From: Thuidium tamariscinum
Lineage: Eukaryota; Streptophyta; Bryopsida; Hypnales; Thuidiaceae
Assembly (NCBI GenBank): GCA_947034885.2
Contig: OX344755.2
Span: 11,658,501-11,722,500, forward strand
Direction: 5' to 3'
DNA length: 64,000 nt
Below the pieces are notes generated by a model, which saw only the letters and a program-made list of their open reading frames with translations, did no database searches and was not told the DNA's origin. Made by a program: the position numbers and the translations under genes. The number at the start of each line of letters is the position of its first letter. Position 1 is the stretch's first letter. Positions 1 through 12,655 of the stretch are shown piece after piece.

Positions 1-1135
1 AGGAAAAGGTGACAAGGTAGAGCTTAGCCAGGTGATGGGGAGTGGCTTTCGCATGGATCAGGTTGCACCTCCCGAAGACTATCCCACGGTTCTACTCTTC
101 GCCACCGGTTCAGGAATTAGGTGGGTAAATACTAAATCTTGTGTAAAGCCCTCTTACCGTGGTATCTGTCATGGACCAGGTAGACTATTAAGTTATGAAC
201 ACGTTTGAGTTTTAACCATGGTTCATGCTTCATGACAGTCCAATTCGCTCGCTATTGGAGGCTGGGTTTAATGCCAACAAACGAAAGGACGTGCGTCTTT
301 ACTATGGTGCTCGCAACTTAAATCGAATGTCTTATCAGGTATCGTAAGGTGTCGTCACATGAAATTTAGTTGCTTCTTGTTTGCAATCAATAAGACAGTG
401 CTTAATTCCATTACCCTTCCCTGATCTGCCGCACTGAACGTCTAGTTTTAATTGATTGTATGTTTGACTACTTATCATAGCCTGCGAGTGGTTTTGATGA
501 TTCAATATCTCGCATGTGCAGGATAGATTTAAGGACTGGGAGGCATCAGGTGTTCAAATTGTGCCAGTATTGTCTCAACCCGATAGTTCTTGGAATGGTG
601 CCCAAGGATACGTCCAGGTAATGTATTGTCATGAAGAATTGTGGGCGCTTAAAGTCATTCGGACTGTTTATTCCGTGCTCTGTGTTCTGTGACTAACGCG
701 GATAAATGTCTGCGTGTTTTTTCAGATATTTGTCCTCAATTAGTATCTGCTTTTCAGGTGGCTTTTTGTACATGTTTATCTTACGGCTGGTGTGAGCATG
801 CATTTTAACTATTAGGTTGGATTGTGTTGTGATGGTTCCCAGGCAGCATTTTCAGATAATAAGGGAGTCATAGTTGGGTCTCAAACTGGAGCAGTGTTGT
901 GTGGACACAAACAAATGGCACTGGTATGCTGTTCAGTTTTCAAGAATATGAGAAAAGAAAGGGTGGTAGAATGGTGGTTCTCAAGATCTTCTATTTGTTC
1001 GTTATACAGTATCTAGTTGCTTTTGAATACAAGGCATGGTATTCATTCTGATATTTGCAATGTTCTGTACAGGATGTGACTGACTTGCTCCTGGCCGATG
1101 GGGTACTGAAGGATAGAATTCTGCTGAACTTTTGA
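1..1135 (+). CDS. FAD/NAD(P)-binding oxidoreductase, pKIWI502-like, C-terminal part (5' truncated by window)
   Basis: Predicted flavin oxidoreductase of the ferredoxin-NADP-reductase fold, related to the plant 'fruit protein pKIWI502' group, most likely plastid-located in this family. Exons read from sequence: 1-120 (frame from base 2), 239-338, 522-617, 843-923, 1073-1135. All joins are GT-AG and keep frame, ending in a TGA after LLNF. Exon 1 ends and exon 2 starts within the nucleotide-binding signature TVLLFATGSGISPIRSLLE. Exon 2 continues with VRLYYGARN, exon 3 with FKDWEASGVQIVPVLSQPD and GYVQ, and exon 4 with TGAVLCGHKQM, the conserved C-terminal NAD(P)-side motifs. The N-terminal FAD-binding barrel lies outside the window, so substrate and transit peptide cannot be judged. 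No frameshift or stop interrupts the part seen. The family assignment is from recalled motifs, not a search. Confidence 0.88.
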
Positions 1136-3564
1136 GACACCTGTTCTAAGGTTAGGAATTCAAAACAGCTTCTATGTGCTACTTTGTGTGTCCTCGTAAT
1201 TTGACTTTTATGTTACTTTTGAGTTCAACTATTGTACCTGTATCCCAGTGATGACAATTTTAGTAATCCGAAGCATGCACAGCTGAACCACACTGCATTG
1301 CTCCCTTCCTGTCGATAAGGCTTGGTGAAGCGGTTTAGATGGTTTATGCTGTCTGTGAGTGCATGTGGATTCCAGGCATTGACCAACTGAGGGGATTGTT
1401 AATGTGATTGATTTATATAAAATTAGCCTCGTAAATGTCCCAATTTATCGATGTGACTGTGTACGACAATTATCGAGTGAAGGGCATTTTTGGAGTCCAT
1501 GAAGTCCACTGATTACATTATCTTTAGAGTTAACTGTTTATAATTAACTTTAATATTTTCACTTGACTTTTGGGGAGATTTACACAATTGAGTTACCTTA
1601 AGCTGTGCATTGATGTTTTACTCCTTGCGCATTTATTTTTTAATTCATTTTTTATAGCTTATTCATTTACGGATGATTTCGGAGTTTAGCAGAAAGGTTT
1701 GCAGATCTGAAGATCAGAACACGAGTCTCTCTAAAATGGTCGGGAGCAATTGCTATCATCTAGCAACCATGCAGGGATACTTTTTTCCAGTGAGTCTTCA
1801 CCCCTTTTTTTGTGCTTCCTACGAGGTTTGGAAAGCTGATTTTTAATGTTGTATTCACTAATCTTGTACTCTTGGATGAAGTTCAGTGACCCAAAACGAT
1901 TTACGACCAGCGCTTTTTATTCGTCATTTTCTTTGTAAGAGATAGTATTCGTATTTTAATCTGAAACTACCGTATTGATTTTTCTTAAAACTTTCAAACT
2001 TGTACACATATCCCTCAGCCTTTGGATACTTATTCAGCGCATTTTAGTTGAGACGACTTATGGTGGTAAAATTATGTTGTGAAACTGAGTGGTGGTTGAC
2101 TATAATGTTGCAATTGTTTGACGTACAGAGTTGTGCTTGCAAATAATGGAGATCCCAAGCAACTTGCTTCGATCTAACTTCGTAACTTACTACGATCCTT
2201 GTTTACGTGTGCAGAATCTCGATCCTCAAAGCGGGCGACTGCAGCAGCCGATCAAGCTCTGTGCATGTCTTTACTATCCATGGAGATTCGAGGTTAGCAT
2301 ACGTAGGTAGAGAAACATGTATTAATGATAAGTTGTATTTTACCCTAAAAATACATCATTCTTTCACATCAAATTAATTATAGCTAATTTACATGAATGC
2401 CTCCTGGTTGAGTCTTTTGTTCTGTGCTGTGAGATTGTTCTGAAATCGATCATTCTACAATTGCACGTTTATTTCGCCTGATAATCATGAGGTTACGATG
2501 AGCTAGCCATCCAGTATTGCGCTACTGTTTTATGACCTATTAATGCATAGAAAGCAGAGTTTTGATTCCGTTTCAACTACTAGTGACTGCATTTGCAAAT
2601 TCCTCATTACAATTGTGGATCTTACTATTCGTGCTCTTTGAATGTTTGGGAACCGGGGTTGTATGTTTCTGTTTCGACAAGCTCAAGCCAGATACCAAAG
2701 ATTTTGTAAGGATTTGTCACGAACGTCAGATGTGGGTTACCACGACTGGGAATTGCTGCTCAGAGATTCCAGTTTGAATGTGGAAGTGCAGTTTGTTCTG
2801 CAATAGTTAAGTGATTAAAGATTCATTTCTTTGCGTATACTGATTTATCCTATTAGTCACTGAAGGAATTTGTGGAAATAAGTATAGTTCCGTAGAATAG
2901 TACGGAGTAGCATTTTAACCCGCGCTAATTTAAAATATTGGGTTTTGTAAATCTCTGGGAGGGTGTAACTCAGTGTAGCTGTATCCTACCATCTTACGGT
3001 TTTTTTAATATGGTTTCTGTTTCGTCAATCTGTAAAATGGAATGTACTGCGACTCGTGAAACTGAGTGCACTCTGCAATATTTGCAATTCAGGAACATAC
3101 CCTTTGTAATGCCGAATGATATGATTTGAATACAAAATGATTTTTCAACTGTAATTTCTTATTGCACACATTTGTAGTGCTGAATGAATAGAATGTGAAT
3201 ATGAAACGTCTCATGAATGAATAATGATATGACATTACAAGTGAAATCAGATGTCACAGTGTCACACAATTAAATGACCTTTCAAATTTTGAAATAAATG
3301 TGATGATGTGTTATCAGGGTGAGAAGTCCGTTCCATGTAAATCAGCTGTTTTGAACTGTTTCCATTATTGTAATGGATTTTTCTGGTGGGTCTTGTCTTC
3401 ATTCCTGAGAGATTCCAATGAACTATAATATATATTATTTGAATATAATATGAAAAAGTTATTCCAATTGCAGAAGTTTGAACTTTCTCCCAATCATGAT
3501 CGTGCACTGCTCTTTAGTCGTGAGAATCACATTTTACATCATATGTGCAGGAGGAATTTTTGAT
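1136..3564. other. 3' UTR of the oxidoreductase and spacer; one unexplained exon-like segment
   Basis: No convincing gene. The first few hundred bases are probably 3' UTR. At 2215-2292 there is a 78-base open segment with a pyrimidine-rich approach and CAG before it and GAG|GTTAGC after it. It could be a spliced 3' UTR exon, an alternative exon, or chance. Short ORFs at 2562-2777 and 2938-3129 match nothing I recognise. Confidence 0.4.
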
Positions 3565-3841
3565 TAAGGTAGGTACACCCAAAAGCGCCACTTATTCATA
3601 CTGAGCCTAGTTCGTGCTATTAATTAGTTCAAGTTTTTATGTAGTCTTGTTGGCAAGTGAAAGCATGTTCCAATGCACCAAAGAACGTAGGATTTGGATA
3701 CCGTATGCGAAAGTTATTCACAGTCAAAGTCTGTTTCTGAAAGCGCCATCTACAGTCTGTGAACATGACTGATTTCAGAAATGTATGTGCACTGTAGATG
3801 GCGCTTTTAGGAACAAGGCGCTTTTGGGTGTACCCACCCTA
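3565..3841. mobile_element. TA-flanked MITE, 277-bp family, copy 1
   Basis: Both ends carry near-perfect inverted repeats (AGGTAGGTACACCCAAAAGC at the left; the complement at the right) bounded by TA, as expected for Tc1/mariner (Stowaway-like) targets. Inside is a second inverted pair built on AAAGCGCCATCTACAGT and GTAGATGGCGCTTTTAGG. There is no coding capacity. Five further copies of 277-278 bp lie at 30852, 32142, 37093, 39131 and 50652. Confidence 0.85.
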
Positions 3842-4025
3842 TAAGTTAATAGAATTTGGTGGAGTTTCATTTCTTACAGAGAGTCTCTATTTTGGACAAT
3901 TGTAAATGGGTCACTTTTTAACCGTGGAGAATAGATATTGTACAAATGGGTTGTCCCTAAATCAATTTCTAAGTAATTGTTAGTTCCATAAGAAAAATGT
4001 TTTTGTAGGTTTAGAATTTGACATC

Positions 4026-4947
4026 TTAACCCTTAAAGGACGATTGTCCCCTCGGGGGACAAAATGGATTTTGAGCAAGTTCATGTGACTTCAATTTTTG
4101 GTGAAACCTTTTGAAACTTTCTCACAAGATAGAAAAACTGATTAGCTTTGTATGGATGTAATTTTTATTTCAATTGGTAACCAGGAGCTAAAGTTATATC
4201 ACAAAAAGCCAAAAATTTCATTGGGTGGGTAGAATTTTTTTTGCAAAAAGTCAAAATTTAATTAAATTTTTGTTTTTGAAATAATATATATTTTTTCCTA
4301 CATGTGAAGCTTTGATTCATTCTATTTGGACTTATAATGAGAAAGTTATGGACAATCTTGTTTTTTGGGCAATCTAAACAATTTCCTTGAAAAAATAACT
4401 TATATGATTCATTTCTAAATGCAATTTTCACAATTTTTCAAAAAAAATTGTTGGACAAGGTTATGTTTACTTGCTAGAACAATCTCACCATTGATATTAT
4501 TGTATTTCAATCCCATCTTAGAGTTATTAATCATTTAGTTTTTCTTTCAATCTTGGACCAACATCTACTTAACAATTTTTTAAAGAATGAAAATCAAGCA
4601 TTTTTTGTGTGAAATTTTCTTTTTAGATTCTCAACTCAATTTTTTAACACAAAAAATTATAAATTCAAGGTTTGTACTACAATTTCTTTTTTACAAATGC
4701 CAGTCAAAGTCATTTGAAATTGCAAACCACAATTCAAAAAAACTTGTATTTCTAACTTTGAATGCTCATATCTTCCAATCTATGTGGTCAAACTTCATGA
4801 AATTTTTACCACATGATCTCAATCAAGTTAAGTACAAGGTCCTATGGTTAGATTCTTAAAAAAATTGTTTTCTTGGGTGAATGCAACAAAAATGGTAGTT
4901 TTGAGAGATTTTTGACAGAAAAAAGGCCTTGGTTCTTTAGGGGTTAA
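4026..4947. mobile_element. TTAA-flanked non-autonomous element, 0.9-kb family, copy 1
   Basis: Bounded by TTAA on both sides, with inverted ends TTAACCCTTAAAGGAC and its counterpart GTTCTTTAGGGGTTAA. TTAA target duplication and a CCC-starting terminus are the hallmarks of piggyBac-type elements. A small perfect palindrome (TTGTCCCCTCGGGGGACAA) sits just inside the left end. The interior is AT-rich with only short ORFs, so no transposase is seen. The last 250 bp resemble the last part of the neighbouring element at 5028-5985. Confidence 0.7.
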
Positions 4948-5027
4948 TTATGCTAAGATTTTGATATTTTACATTACTTATATATTGAAATCAATTTCAT
5001 AAAAAGCAAAAATGTTTTGTTTTTTCA

Positions 5028-5985
5028 TTAACCCCTAAATGCTTGAACTACATTTTTTGGCAACATAGCAATTTTAGGCAGCTCACTATAAATGGAGTTT
5101 TTATTTTTTTTCTTTGAAATTTTCACATAATGTATGTCCAAGGAGTAGCTTTAAGGCCCAATAGTTTTTAGAACTTTTGACAACATGGATAAAAAATTAT
5201 TGCATGATATGTGATTTTTCTTACTTGGCGGGCAGCTTGGGCAGCTGAAAAAACTTCTTCAAAAATCACTTTTAAAATAATTTGAAATTTGAAATTGGTT
5301 CTTTAGATTTTTTATCTGTTTGGAAAGTTTTGAATCATTCCTTTTTTATTTATGAGATGAGAGTTTGGGGAGTTTTAGTTTGAGGATAGTTTGTAGGAAG
5401 TTATGGAATCTCTACTCTAAAATAAACTTTGAAGTCCATTATTTTACTCAATTTTCAATATTTTTGAAAAATAATAAAAATATTAGGTCGAGATTGTCTA
5501 TTTCAACATTAAAACCATTGGGATTAGAAATTTTCAATTTCACAAATTAATTCTTACTATTTTAGTATTTTGTGTCATTTTCTACCTCTTTCTACTTACT
5601 AGTTTTCTTCTATATGTTGTACAACTCCAAATGATTTGAAATTTTTTAGGCATGTATCCAATTTGACTAGAAAAATGAATCCAAATAGTAACAACCATTT
5701 TGGACCTTTTTTAATACAAAAGTGAGCTATTGAAGTGCGCCTCCCCGGATTTTTGTAGGGATAAAAAATGGGCTTTTGACAATTCAAACACTATTATCTT
5801 GCAATCTATATTGTGGAAATTTCTGAAATTTTTTCCACATAATTATCCTCAAACTAACTTACTATAAGATCCTATGGTTACATTTGTCTTAAAATGTTTT
5901 TCTTAAAAGGATTTGAGTCTTGTACTAGAAGTGGCAATTTTGGAATGTTTTTGACAAAACATAGTCAAATACATTTAGGGGTTAA
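5028..5985. mobile_element. TTAA-flanked non-autonomous element, 0.9-kb family, copy 2
   Basis: Starts TTAACCCCTAAATGC and ends CATTTAGGGGTTAA, with TTAA on each side. It lies 80 bp after the similar element at 4026-4947. Both share an interior block near the right end (cytosine-poor, with AGATCCTATGGTTA / AGGTCCTATGGTTA). There is no transposase coding. It is assigned to piggyBac-like on ends and target only. Confidence 0.65.
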
Positions 5986-6421
5986 AAAATCTTTCTACTT
6001 TGATGATATGATTTTTAGTACAAAAACATTTTGTCAATCTGTATGCATAGCTTTGCTTAAACATTAGTAGAATTTGATGAAAATTTTGATGAATGAATTC
6101 ATTAAAATTTGGTACAAATGATCATATTTTTAAAATTGTCTATATTTTATTCTTTCAAAATATGGATGTTAAAGGTAAATTGTATGAATATAAAATCTAG
6201 AGAATGACAATGAGATGAAAACTTTTTTGGCCAAGGAATTCATATGTCAATGAGTTTAGTGAATAATATGCATTTGTATTAAAAAAAAATCACATTATGA
6301 TTTACAACACTTTGTTCAGTTTGTTGAGTTATATCTTGGGGGAAAGAGAAATGAAATTGTGGTTTGAGAGGATTGTACTTAAGATTTGAAACTTTGGCTT
6401 TAAACAAAGATATAGTCTTTT

Positions 6422-6817
6422 TAAGGTAGAATCACCCATAGCTAATCAAATAAGGTATTCTAGACATGATCTAGAATAGTGGAAGATGAAACAAATATTT
6501 TCAAAGGTGCAATGACAAAAATAATGGGGATTGCAAAAACTTTGGTAATTTTATTGGATAAATTGAAATTACTAAGAATTTTGAAAGGCATAAAGTCCAT
6601 CAAATGCATAGTCAATCTTTCAATTGTTTTGATTCCAATCATTCAAAAAACTATTTTCCACTCATTGCTTTTTTCTTTCTTTCACACTACTTCGAGACAT
6701 GTATTATGAATTTTTAGTCTCACCTTTGTAAAAAAAATCATTTTAGCTTCGGTTGGAAATACATCAACGTACATGTTGGCTATGGGGTGTTGGTTGATTA
6801 TGGGCGGTTTTACCTTA
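6422..6817. mobile_element. probable TA-flanked MITE of about 0.4 kb
   Basis: Ends read TA-AGGTAGAATCACCCATAGC and, at the right, GGGCGGTTTTACCT-TA, an imperfect inverted pair. The right half (a block with ACTACTTCGAGACATGTAT followed by a stretch near TTGGAAATACATC) recurs around 31490-31640 and 60510-60640, so this is one of three related copies. Non-coding. The exact ends are uncertain. Confidence 0.5.
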
Positions 6818-9800
6818 CATCCATAGGGGGGCATTAATTGTTAGGAATGTATTAGTTAATTTTATTCTATATAAATAGATCCAATCAGTTAAGGTTAGAG
6901 TATTGTTATGATTTTCAAGCGGGAGTTTAATTAAATGAATAAACTTTCTAATTTCATTTATAACTTTTAAACCTTGGTTAGAGTACAAAAGAAAAGGCCT
7001 AATTTAGGACAAGTGCATCTTTTAACTCATCTTTTCCAAATCATAAAATATATATTATATAAGAGCTTTTATAAAGTATTAAGGAAGAAGTATCTAAATG
7101 TAACATTTATACAAGATTAGAAGATTTTGAGGTAGTTACATATAAAATGGTGTGCATTTGTTAGGAAATGGATTAGGAAACCAACAAAATTAGTTTTGTA
7201 CTTTTTTAAGCTTGTATGAATATAATAGAAATTTATGGAAAAAATTGTGTAAATGCACCTAATTTGGACAGTAGACTAAGACCAAAGTGGACACAAAAAC
7301 ATCCAAAAACAACATACTCTAACCTTGAATTATGCACAAGTGATTGGTCACTATTTGAAAGACTGACGACTTTTTGGAACCCCACTTGTTTACTTTGAAT
7401 CCACTTGCATTTGGATTGAGGTCATTTTTTAGTCGCTAAAGGAAAAAATTGTGTTACATTTGAGTGCTTGTACTTTAATCTTAGATTGGACTCAAGTTCT
7501 CATGCTTATGAATCTAAAGAAAATCCTCTAATGTGGATTTCTAGGATAAGGTTGTTGTAGGACCAAAGAATCATATTTCATCATTTTAGAGAAGTCATTG
7601 CCTTAGAGAAGTTCACCATAGTGACTAGCATAAGTTCCTATGTTTTCCAAAAAACACAATTTGGTCCTTTTGGGGTTAATCATATTTAGAAACAAATATA
7701 TGTATTCTATAGCTCAGAAGTTTTGATATACACATTGAAAAATGGATTTGGAATACATGAGTAAAAATTGAACCAAGAAAACTTTCCTATTCATCTTTTA
7801 AAGTATCATAAACTAGAATGCATTATTTAGATGAAAGAAAAAATTAGATTACTAATAAATTCTTAAATAAAATGAGAATTTAAAATCCCAATGCCATGAT
7901 TATTATGTAAATAAGAAGTTTAAGAATTAAAAAAAAATTAGTTCCAAATATGACTTTATTTGTTTTTTCCTACCTTCATTCTAGTAAAACAAAACTCCTT
8001 GCATCTTTCATTATTTTAGTTAGAATACTATGATTCCAAAAGAATATAATTGTATCACTATATATTCTCAAGTAAAAAAAATTCATTTGCAAAATACGCT
8101 TATAGTTGTCCAATTGACATAGAAACAAAAAAATCCCTTGTAACTTTTGCAATATTTATTGGAATGATATAAACCAATGTTTTACATGCAAAAGAAAATG
8201 ATTAGGGTTTATTCTTAGAAAATTCACACCAAAATAATAAGTTTTGAAGCTAATAGAGCCTATTCTAGTTCTTGAAAAATCTTAAGTTGGTTATTTGGTA
8301 TTTTAGAAATTAATTTATGAATTGGTGAATTTCAAAAATTTAAATGTTTTAAGAAAAAATTTGAGATGTTTTAAGTATATAAAATCTAAATTTGTAAGTT
8401 CATTTATAATTTTAATTGAGCTCATTCAGTTTTGTCGTTTCAATTTAGTCATAGTTTCAAATTAGTTACAATTTTAAATTTTGTCATATAGCTTGAATAT
8501 TCTATTCTAAAGTTGTACAACTCATCTTCATTTTAAGTGGACTTTACATACACCTATGCATTAAATAAATACATAAATAAGTCTTATATTTCAATATTCA
8601 GTTATATTTTTAATATTTTGTTCCCTAATATTTTAGTTTTTGTATATAATTTTAGTCTACAAATCCAATCTTCCAATGAATTAAATGATAAAAAAAAGTG
8701 ATATGTGCCATAATTGCAATTTTGTATGAAAGTAACAAATTCAAAATATTAAAGGGCACCTATAACATTGTGGCAATAAAAGCTAATTCATAATGGATCA
8801 AAAGACACAATAATAGGAATAGTCTTTGGCTTCATGAAAATTTCTATTTTTGTAGTCATGTATGTGTACCTTAGTTTCATATGAATTATAGACCTTATAT
8901 TTGTCATTGATCAAATGATAAAATAAAACTCTAACCTAAAGATCATCAATGACATTTACAAATTTACTATAAATTTAAGAAAACTAAAATATTACCAATT
9001 TACTTTGAATTGAAATTCTAAAATTAAATTATTTAAGAAAAATCTAGAATTTGAAGAACATTCTGAAGATTTTCAAGGTGTTTTTGTCATTGAAACTTAT
9101 TGAAGATTGCCACTTCTAGTGAAAAATGAAAATAATTTAAAAAAATATTATTTTAGCATATCTAACTAGAGGATCTTGGACTAAACTAGTATGAGAATGT
9201 CTAGAAGAAATTTCAAAATCTTTGATTTTATAAACTCCAAGATATTTGATTTGAAGTGAAGTGAAGTGAACATTTTTTTTGGCACTATGATAAACTAGTT
9301 TACAAGATTTTGAACCCTTTTGACTTGAAATTTGTTTTCTAAGGTTTGAGTTAAAAAAATTTAATCATCAATAGTCATGTTGATAGTCTAAGAAAATTAA
9401 CCTTAAAAAAATTAGTATGATTTATTGTTCTTTAAAAATTGTTAAGTAGAAGCTAAGCAAGTATGAGATGGAGGAGAATCTAAATCATTAAAAGTTCTAA
9501 GATAGAATTGAAACACACTAATTTCAATTGTGAGATTATTCTAATAACCAAAGTTAACCACATGAAACTATTTATTTGGGAAAAATGTGAAAATGAAGAT
9601 CTAAAACAAATCCAATGTATTATTTTCAAGAAGATGTTTTAATTTGACATGAACAAAATACTCCATAGCTTTCTCATAACCTCTCCGATTGGAAAGAATC
9701 AAATTTTATTGTATAGACAAAAATACAATATTAATATTAAATAATAGAGTGTAGACAATGTAAATTTTTTTTGAGGTGGGATGTAGAATAAATGACATTC

Positions 9801-10071
9801 ACTATTGACTTATTGCAAATAACCCCTGCAATGTTTGGTTGAGTAATTACAAGACACTATTATACTTCTACTTTTCCTTAAATGTTGAGAGTTTGTGATT
9901 CTTTTAATTTTTAAATAAATCTATTTCAAAAAACTCTTCAATTTGCTTTTGGCATTTCTTGAGTAGCGTAGGCAACCAATAAATGGCTAAATATAAGCTG
10001 AAAAAGATAGGAAAAAAACATGTGAAAAAAATGACTCCCAATCAATTATGGCTTTAGTTATGATAAGGGAG
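6818..10071. other. AT-rich intergenic spacer with degraded repeats
   Basis: No gene. The sequence is strongly AT-rich with no ORF of note. A TTTTGGGGTTAA end-like motif near 7667-7678 and a block at about 9070-9300 that resembles, in reverse, the interior of the element at 5028-5985 suggest older TTAA-type insertions. I could not define their borders. Confidence 0.5.
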
Positions 10072-10280
10072 AGGCCCCCAATGGCACACCTGTATCCAAT
10101 GCCGTCCGTCTCTACAGCATACAATCATTTCAGGCTATAAATGTAGGTAGGTAGTACATTGCTTATTTCTTTTGACCTAAAACAATAAGCAATCTACAGT
10201 CCCGCTACATTTCTGTTCTAGAATGAACAACTAACTAAGAAATGGACGGCATTGGGTGCAGGTGCGCCATTGGGTGCCTT
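10072..10280. mobile_element. fold-back MITE upstream of the EMF2-like gene
   Basis: Long inverted ends: left AGGCCCCCAATGGCACACC continuing to ATGCCGTCC; right is the complement, GGACGGCAT ... GGTGCGCCATTGGGTGCCT. A second inner inverted pair (CATTGCTTATT / AATAAGCAAT) makes nearly the whole 209 bp able to fold. It has no coding potential and no clear target duplication. Confidence 0.65.
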
Positions 10281-10639
10281 TCCTGTAGTACAGTCATGGT
10301 GCATCAATAAAGACCTATATTTGTCAACATACAAAAATATAATTCTCAATATACAATAATATGGTCATCACTAAAATAGGGATTACACATTTCAAAATTT
10401 ATTGTTCACATGTGTATAACTTTGAAGAGTTTAAGATGTAAAAATTTCAACATTTCAAGAGTCTTGATCAAATCCTCACACAATTCTCATTGCTAGCGTA
10501 GAGAGCATTAGAAATTTGGATCCCTAGTGGGTATCTCCGTTCCCTAGACTTCTGAATAGAACAACAGAGGTATGTGATATTAGACGGAATGTGATATTAA
10601 AGAGGTGTGTCTACCTTTCTCTGCAACTGAAGCCAGTTG

Positions 10640-12655
10640 GTCAGTCATGCAACGTGAAAGTGTTTGACATTCAACATCATCGCGCCGAAGGGGGACATTT
10701 CCTTTGGTAGATTTCAGATTCCACCCGTAGATTTCTCGCAGTCCAACTTGCAACAGAATCTACCAAGACGAAAATTGGGACCGGGAAAGCGTCCCGGGCC
10801 TATAATGAGACCTTCCGGCTCCTCAGCACGCGGCAACCGCGCTTCTCAAACTGCACCGACGAGCCATTCAAACTCAATGAGTACCTCATGGGGGACACGG
10901 GAACGTCTCGGGAGCGTCGTGGAGTACTGGGGGAACCGGTGACCGGGCCGGGCCCGCGGGAACCCGCGGGAAGAAGGAGAATGGCGATGAACGATGCGTG
11001 GGGCGGGGCCAGACGGAGAAGGCGTTTGGACCAGAGCTCGAGGGTAATCGTGTGTTTGCGCGGATGTTTGGTGCCGCAGGCGCATCGAATCTCCACCGCC
11101 GCACTCCACTTCGTTTCTCCCCTTCCGTGGCTTTCTTTAGAGCCCATTCTCGTCTCGTTTGGTGGTCGCGGGAGTTTTTTCTGGCCGCTTTTTGGAGCTC
11201 CTCTTCTGTTGTCCGCCTTCTCAGCTCGAAGGCGGTGATGCCGCGGTAAGGTTTCCATTGGCGATGGCGTTCGGGAACGCTTTGGAATGTTGGTGCGTGC
11301 GAGGGGAGAATTTGGGCTGTACTTTTGTTTTGAATTCTTTTCTCTTGTTTTTTTGGTTTTCTGTGTGGTTTAGCGATGTGAGGGCGACTTAGGGTTGATG
11401 TGCATTGTGTTTCGATTCAGTTCAGGACTCGAATTCGTGTCTTGAATGGAATCTTCGTCGAGAGAGGTTGGCCAAAAAAGCGCTCTGTTTCTGTATAACT
11501 TCGTTGGCTTTCTATTGACGTTTAGGTGCATTCTTCTTCTCTCATGTAATGCATACCTATGGTATCGATAATTCCTGGAGTGGAGTTTTCCTTTTGTTCT
11601 GGTCTCTTTCTGTTCTCTTCCGATTTTCAAGGCGTGGATATCCTGATATTGTCCCCGAAATTTTCCTTCTAGTTTTAATATTTTTTCTTAACTACTATCA
11701 CCTGCATTCGAAGCTTCAGACGATATGCTGACAGTGTGGAGGTTTGAGCGCTTTGTCGTTACATTGAGTTAATGCCAATTAATACTTGTCTGCTGCGTGC
11801 AGCACTAGAATGTGATCCCATGATTGATCGTTTGTACTAATAGTCTGCTCTGGATTCCCTTGGAAGAGCAAGAGTTTCTGCATGTTCGGGAAACGTGCGT
11901 TGGCATTCTATTGTTCTTTCAGTATTGGTACATTTTTCTTATGTAGCGCTGACCTATGGCATCGAGAATTCTTGGAGTGGACTACTTCTTTCCTCTCGAC
12001 TTTCTCTGTGTGCTTCCGCTTCTCATGGCGTGGATATCCTCATTTTGTCCCTAAGATTTCTCCTGAGAATTGCAAGGCTTAAAAAAAAATTCTTAGCTAT
12101 CATTACCTGCCTCGGAATCGTCAGGCAGTACGCTGACAATGTGGAGGTTTGCGCACCTTGTTGTCAAGTCGCGGAAATGCCAATTAGTACTTCTCTAGTG
12201 CCTGGTGCGCTAGAATGTTATCACATGATTGAGCCCTGTATTCCCTTGGAAGAGCTAAACTCTTGAGTTTTGGGAACACAAGGACCTGTTCCACTTAACT
12301 GAGCCTTAGGCTAGTTACTACTTCGTGCCTGAATGTCGGGCAAAAAATATCGCTCTGACGCAGACCTTGGATTCTTCACCAAAGGTATATTGTCTGTGAA
12401 ATGAATTTAAATTTGGTTTTGTTCAGGTGGAGATGCTTGTTTCAATAGCGGCCTCTTAGCAAGTATCTCAGCAGAGAGGAGGACGTTCATGCTTGGGAGG
12501 ATTTTGCAGCGTCCTTGGAAGGAACTGTGTAGCGGTTGGGATGGTTCTATGACAATTATGTTCGAGTTCTCTCAGCGCGGTTGGAGAGAAGGTTTTAGGA
12601 AAACGCTGGCGAGGAGAATGCGGAGATAGTCATGGAGGATACCATATAAGTATGA
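10640..12655 (+). promoter_or_regulatory. putative promoter and 5' leader of the EMF2-like gene
   Basis: GC content rises sharply at about 10.67-11.26 kb, typical of a transcription start region. A plausible non-coding first exon ends at 11245 (CCGCG|GTAAGG). A matching acceptor (TTTTGTTCAG) ends at 12426. The leader intron would hold the duplication at 11500-12279. The putative second leader exon, 12427-12655, contains upstream ATGs (ORFs 12433-12459, 12489-12629, 12632-12649). The transcription start itself is not determined. Confidence 0.5.
11500..12279 (+). repeat. tandem direct duplication in the EMF2 leader, two units of about 0.39 kb
   Basis: Unit 1 is about 11500-11892 and unit 2 about 11896-12279, offset by about 397 bases. 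Shared landmarks in the same order include ACCTATGGTATCGA / ACCTATGGCATCGA (11555 and 11952), GGCGTGGATATCCT, ACAGTGTGGAGGTTTG / ACAATGTGGAGGTTTG, and ATTCCCTTGGAAGAGC. The copies are clearly diverged. Neither copy encodes a recognisable protein. Confidence 0.8.

Noticed and set aside
4587..4859. 90-codon ORF in the TTAA element at 4026
   Set aside because: Low-complexity Phe/Lys/Asn-rich translation of AT-rich DNA, no transposase motif, not kept in the related element.
10800..11258. 152-codon ORF on the - strand (and overlapping + strand ORFs) in the GC-rich EMF2 promoter region
   Set aside because: All frames are open by virtue of high GC; overlapping ORFs on both strands, arginine/proline/serine-rich, no domain. 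Better explained as promoter and leader.
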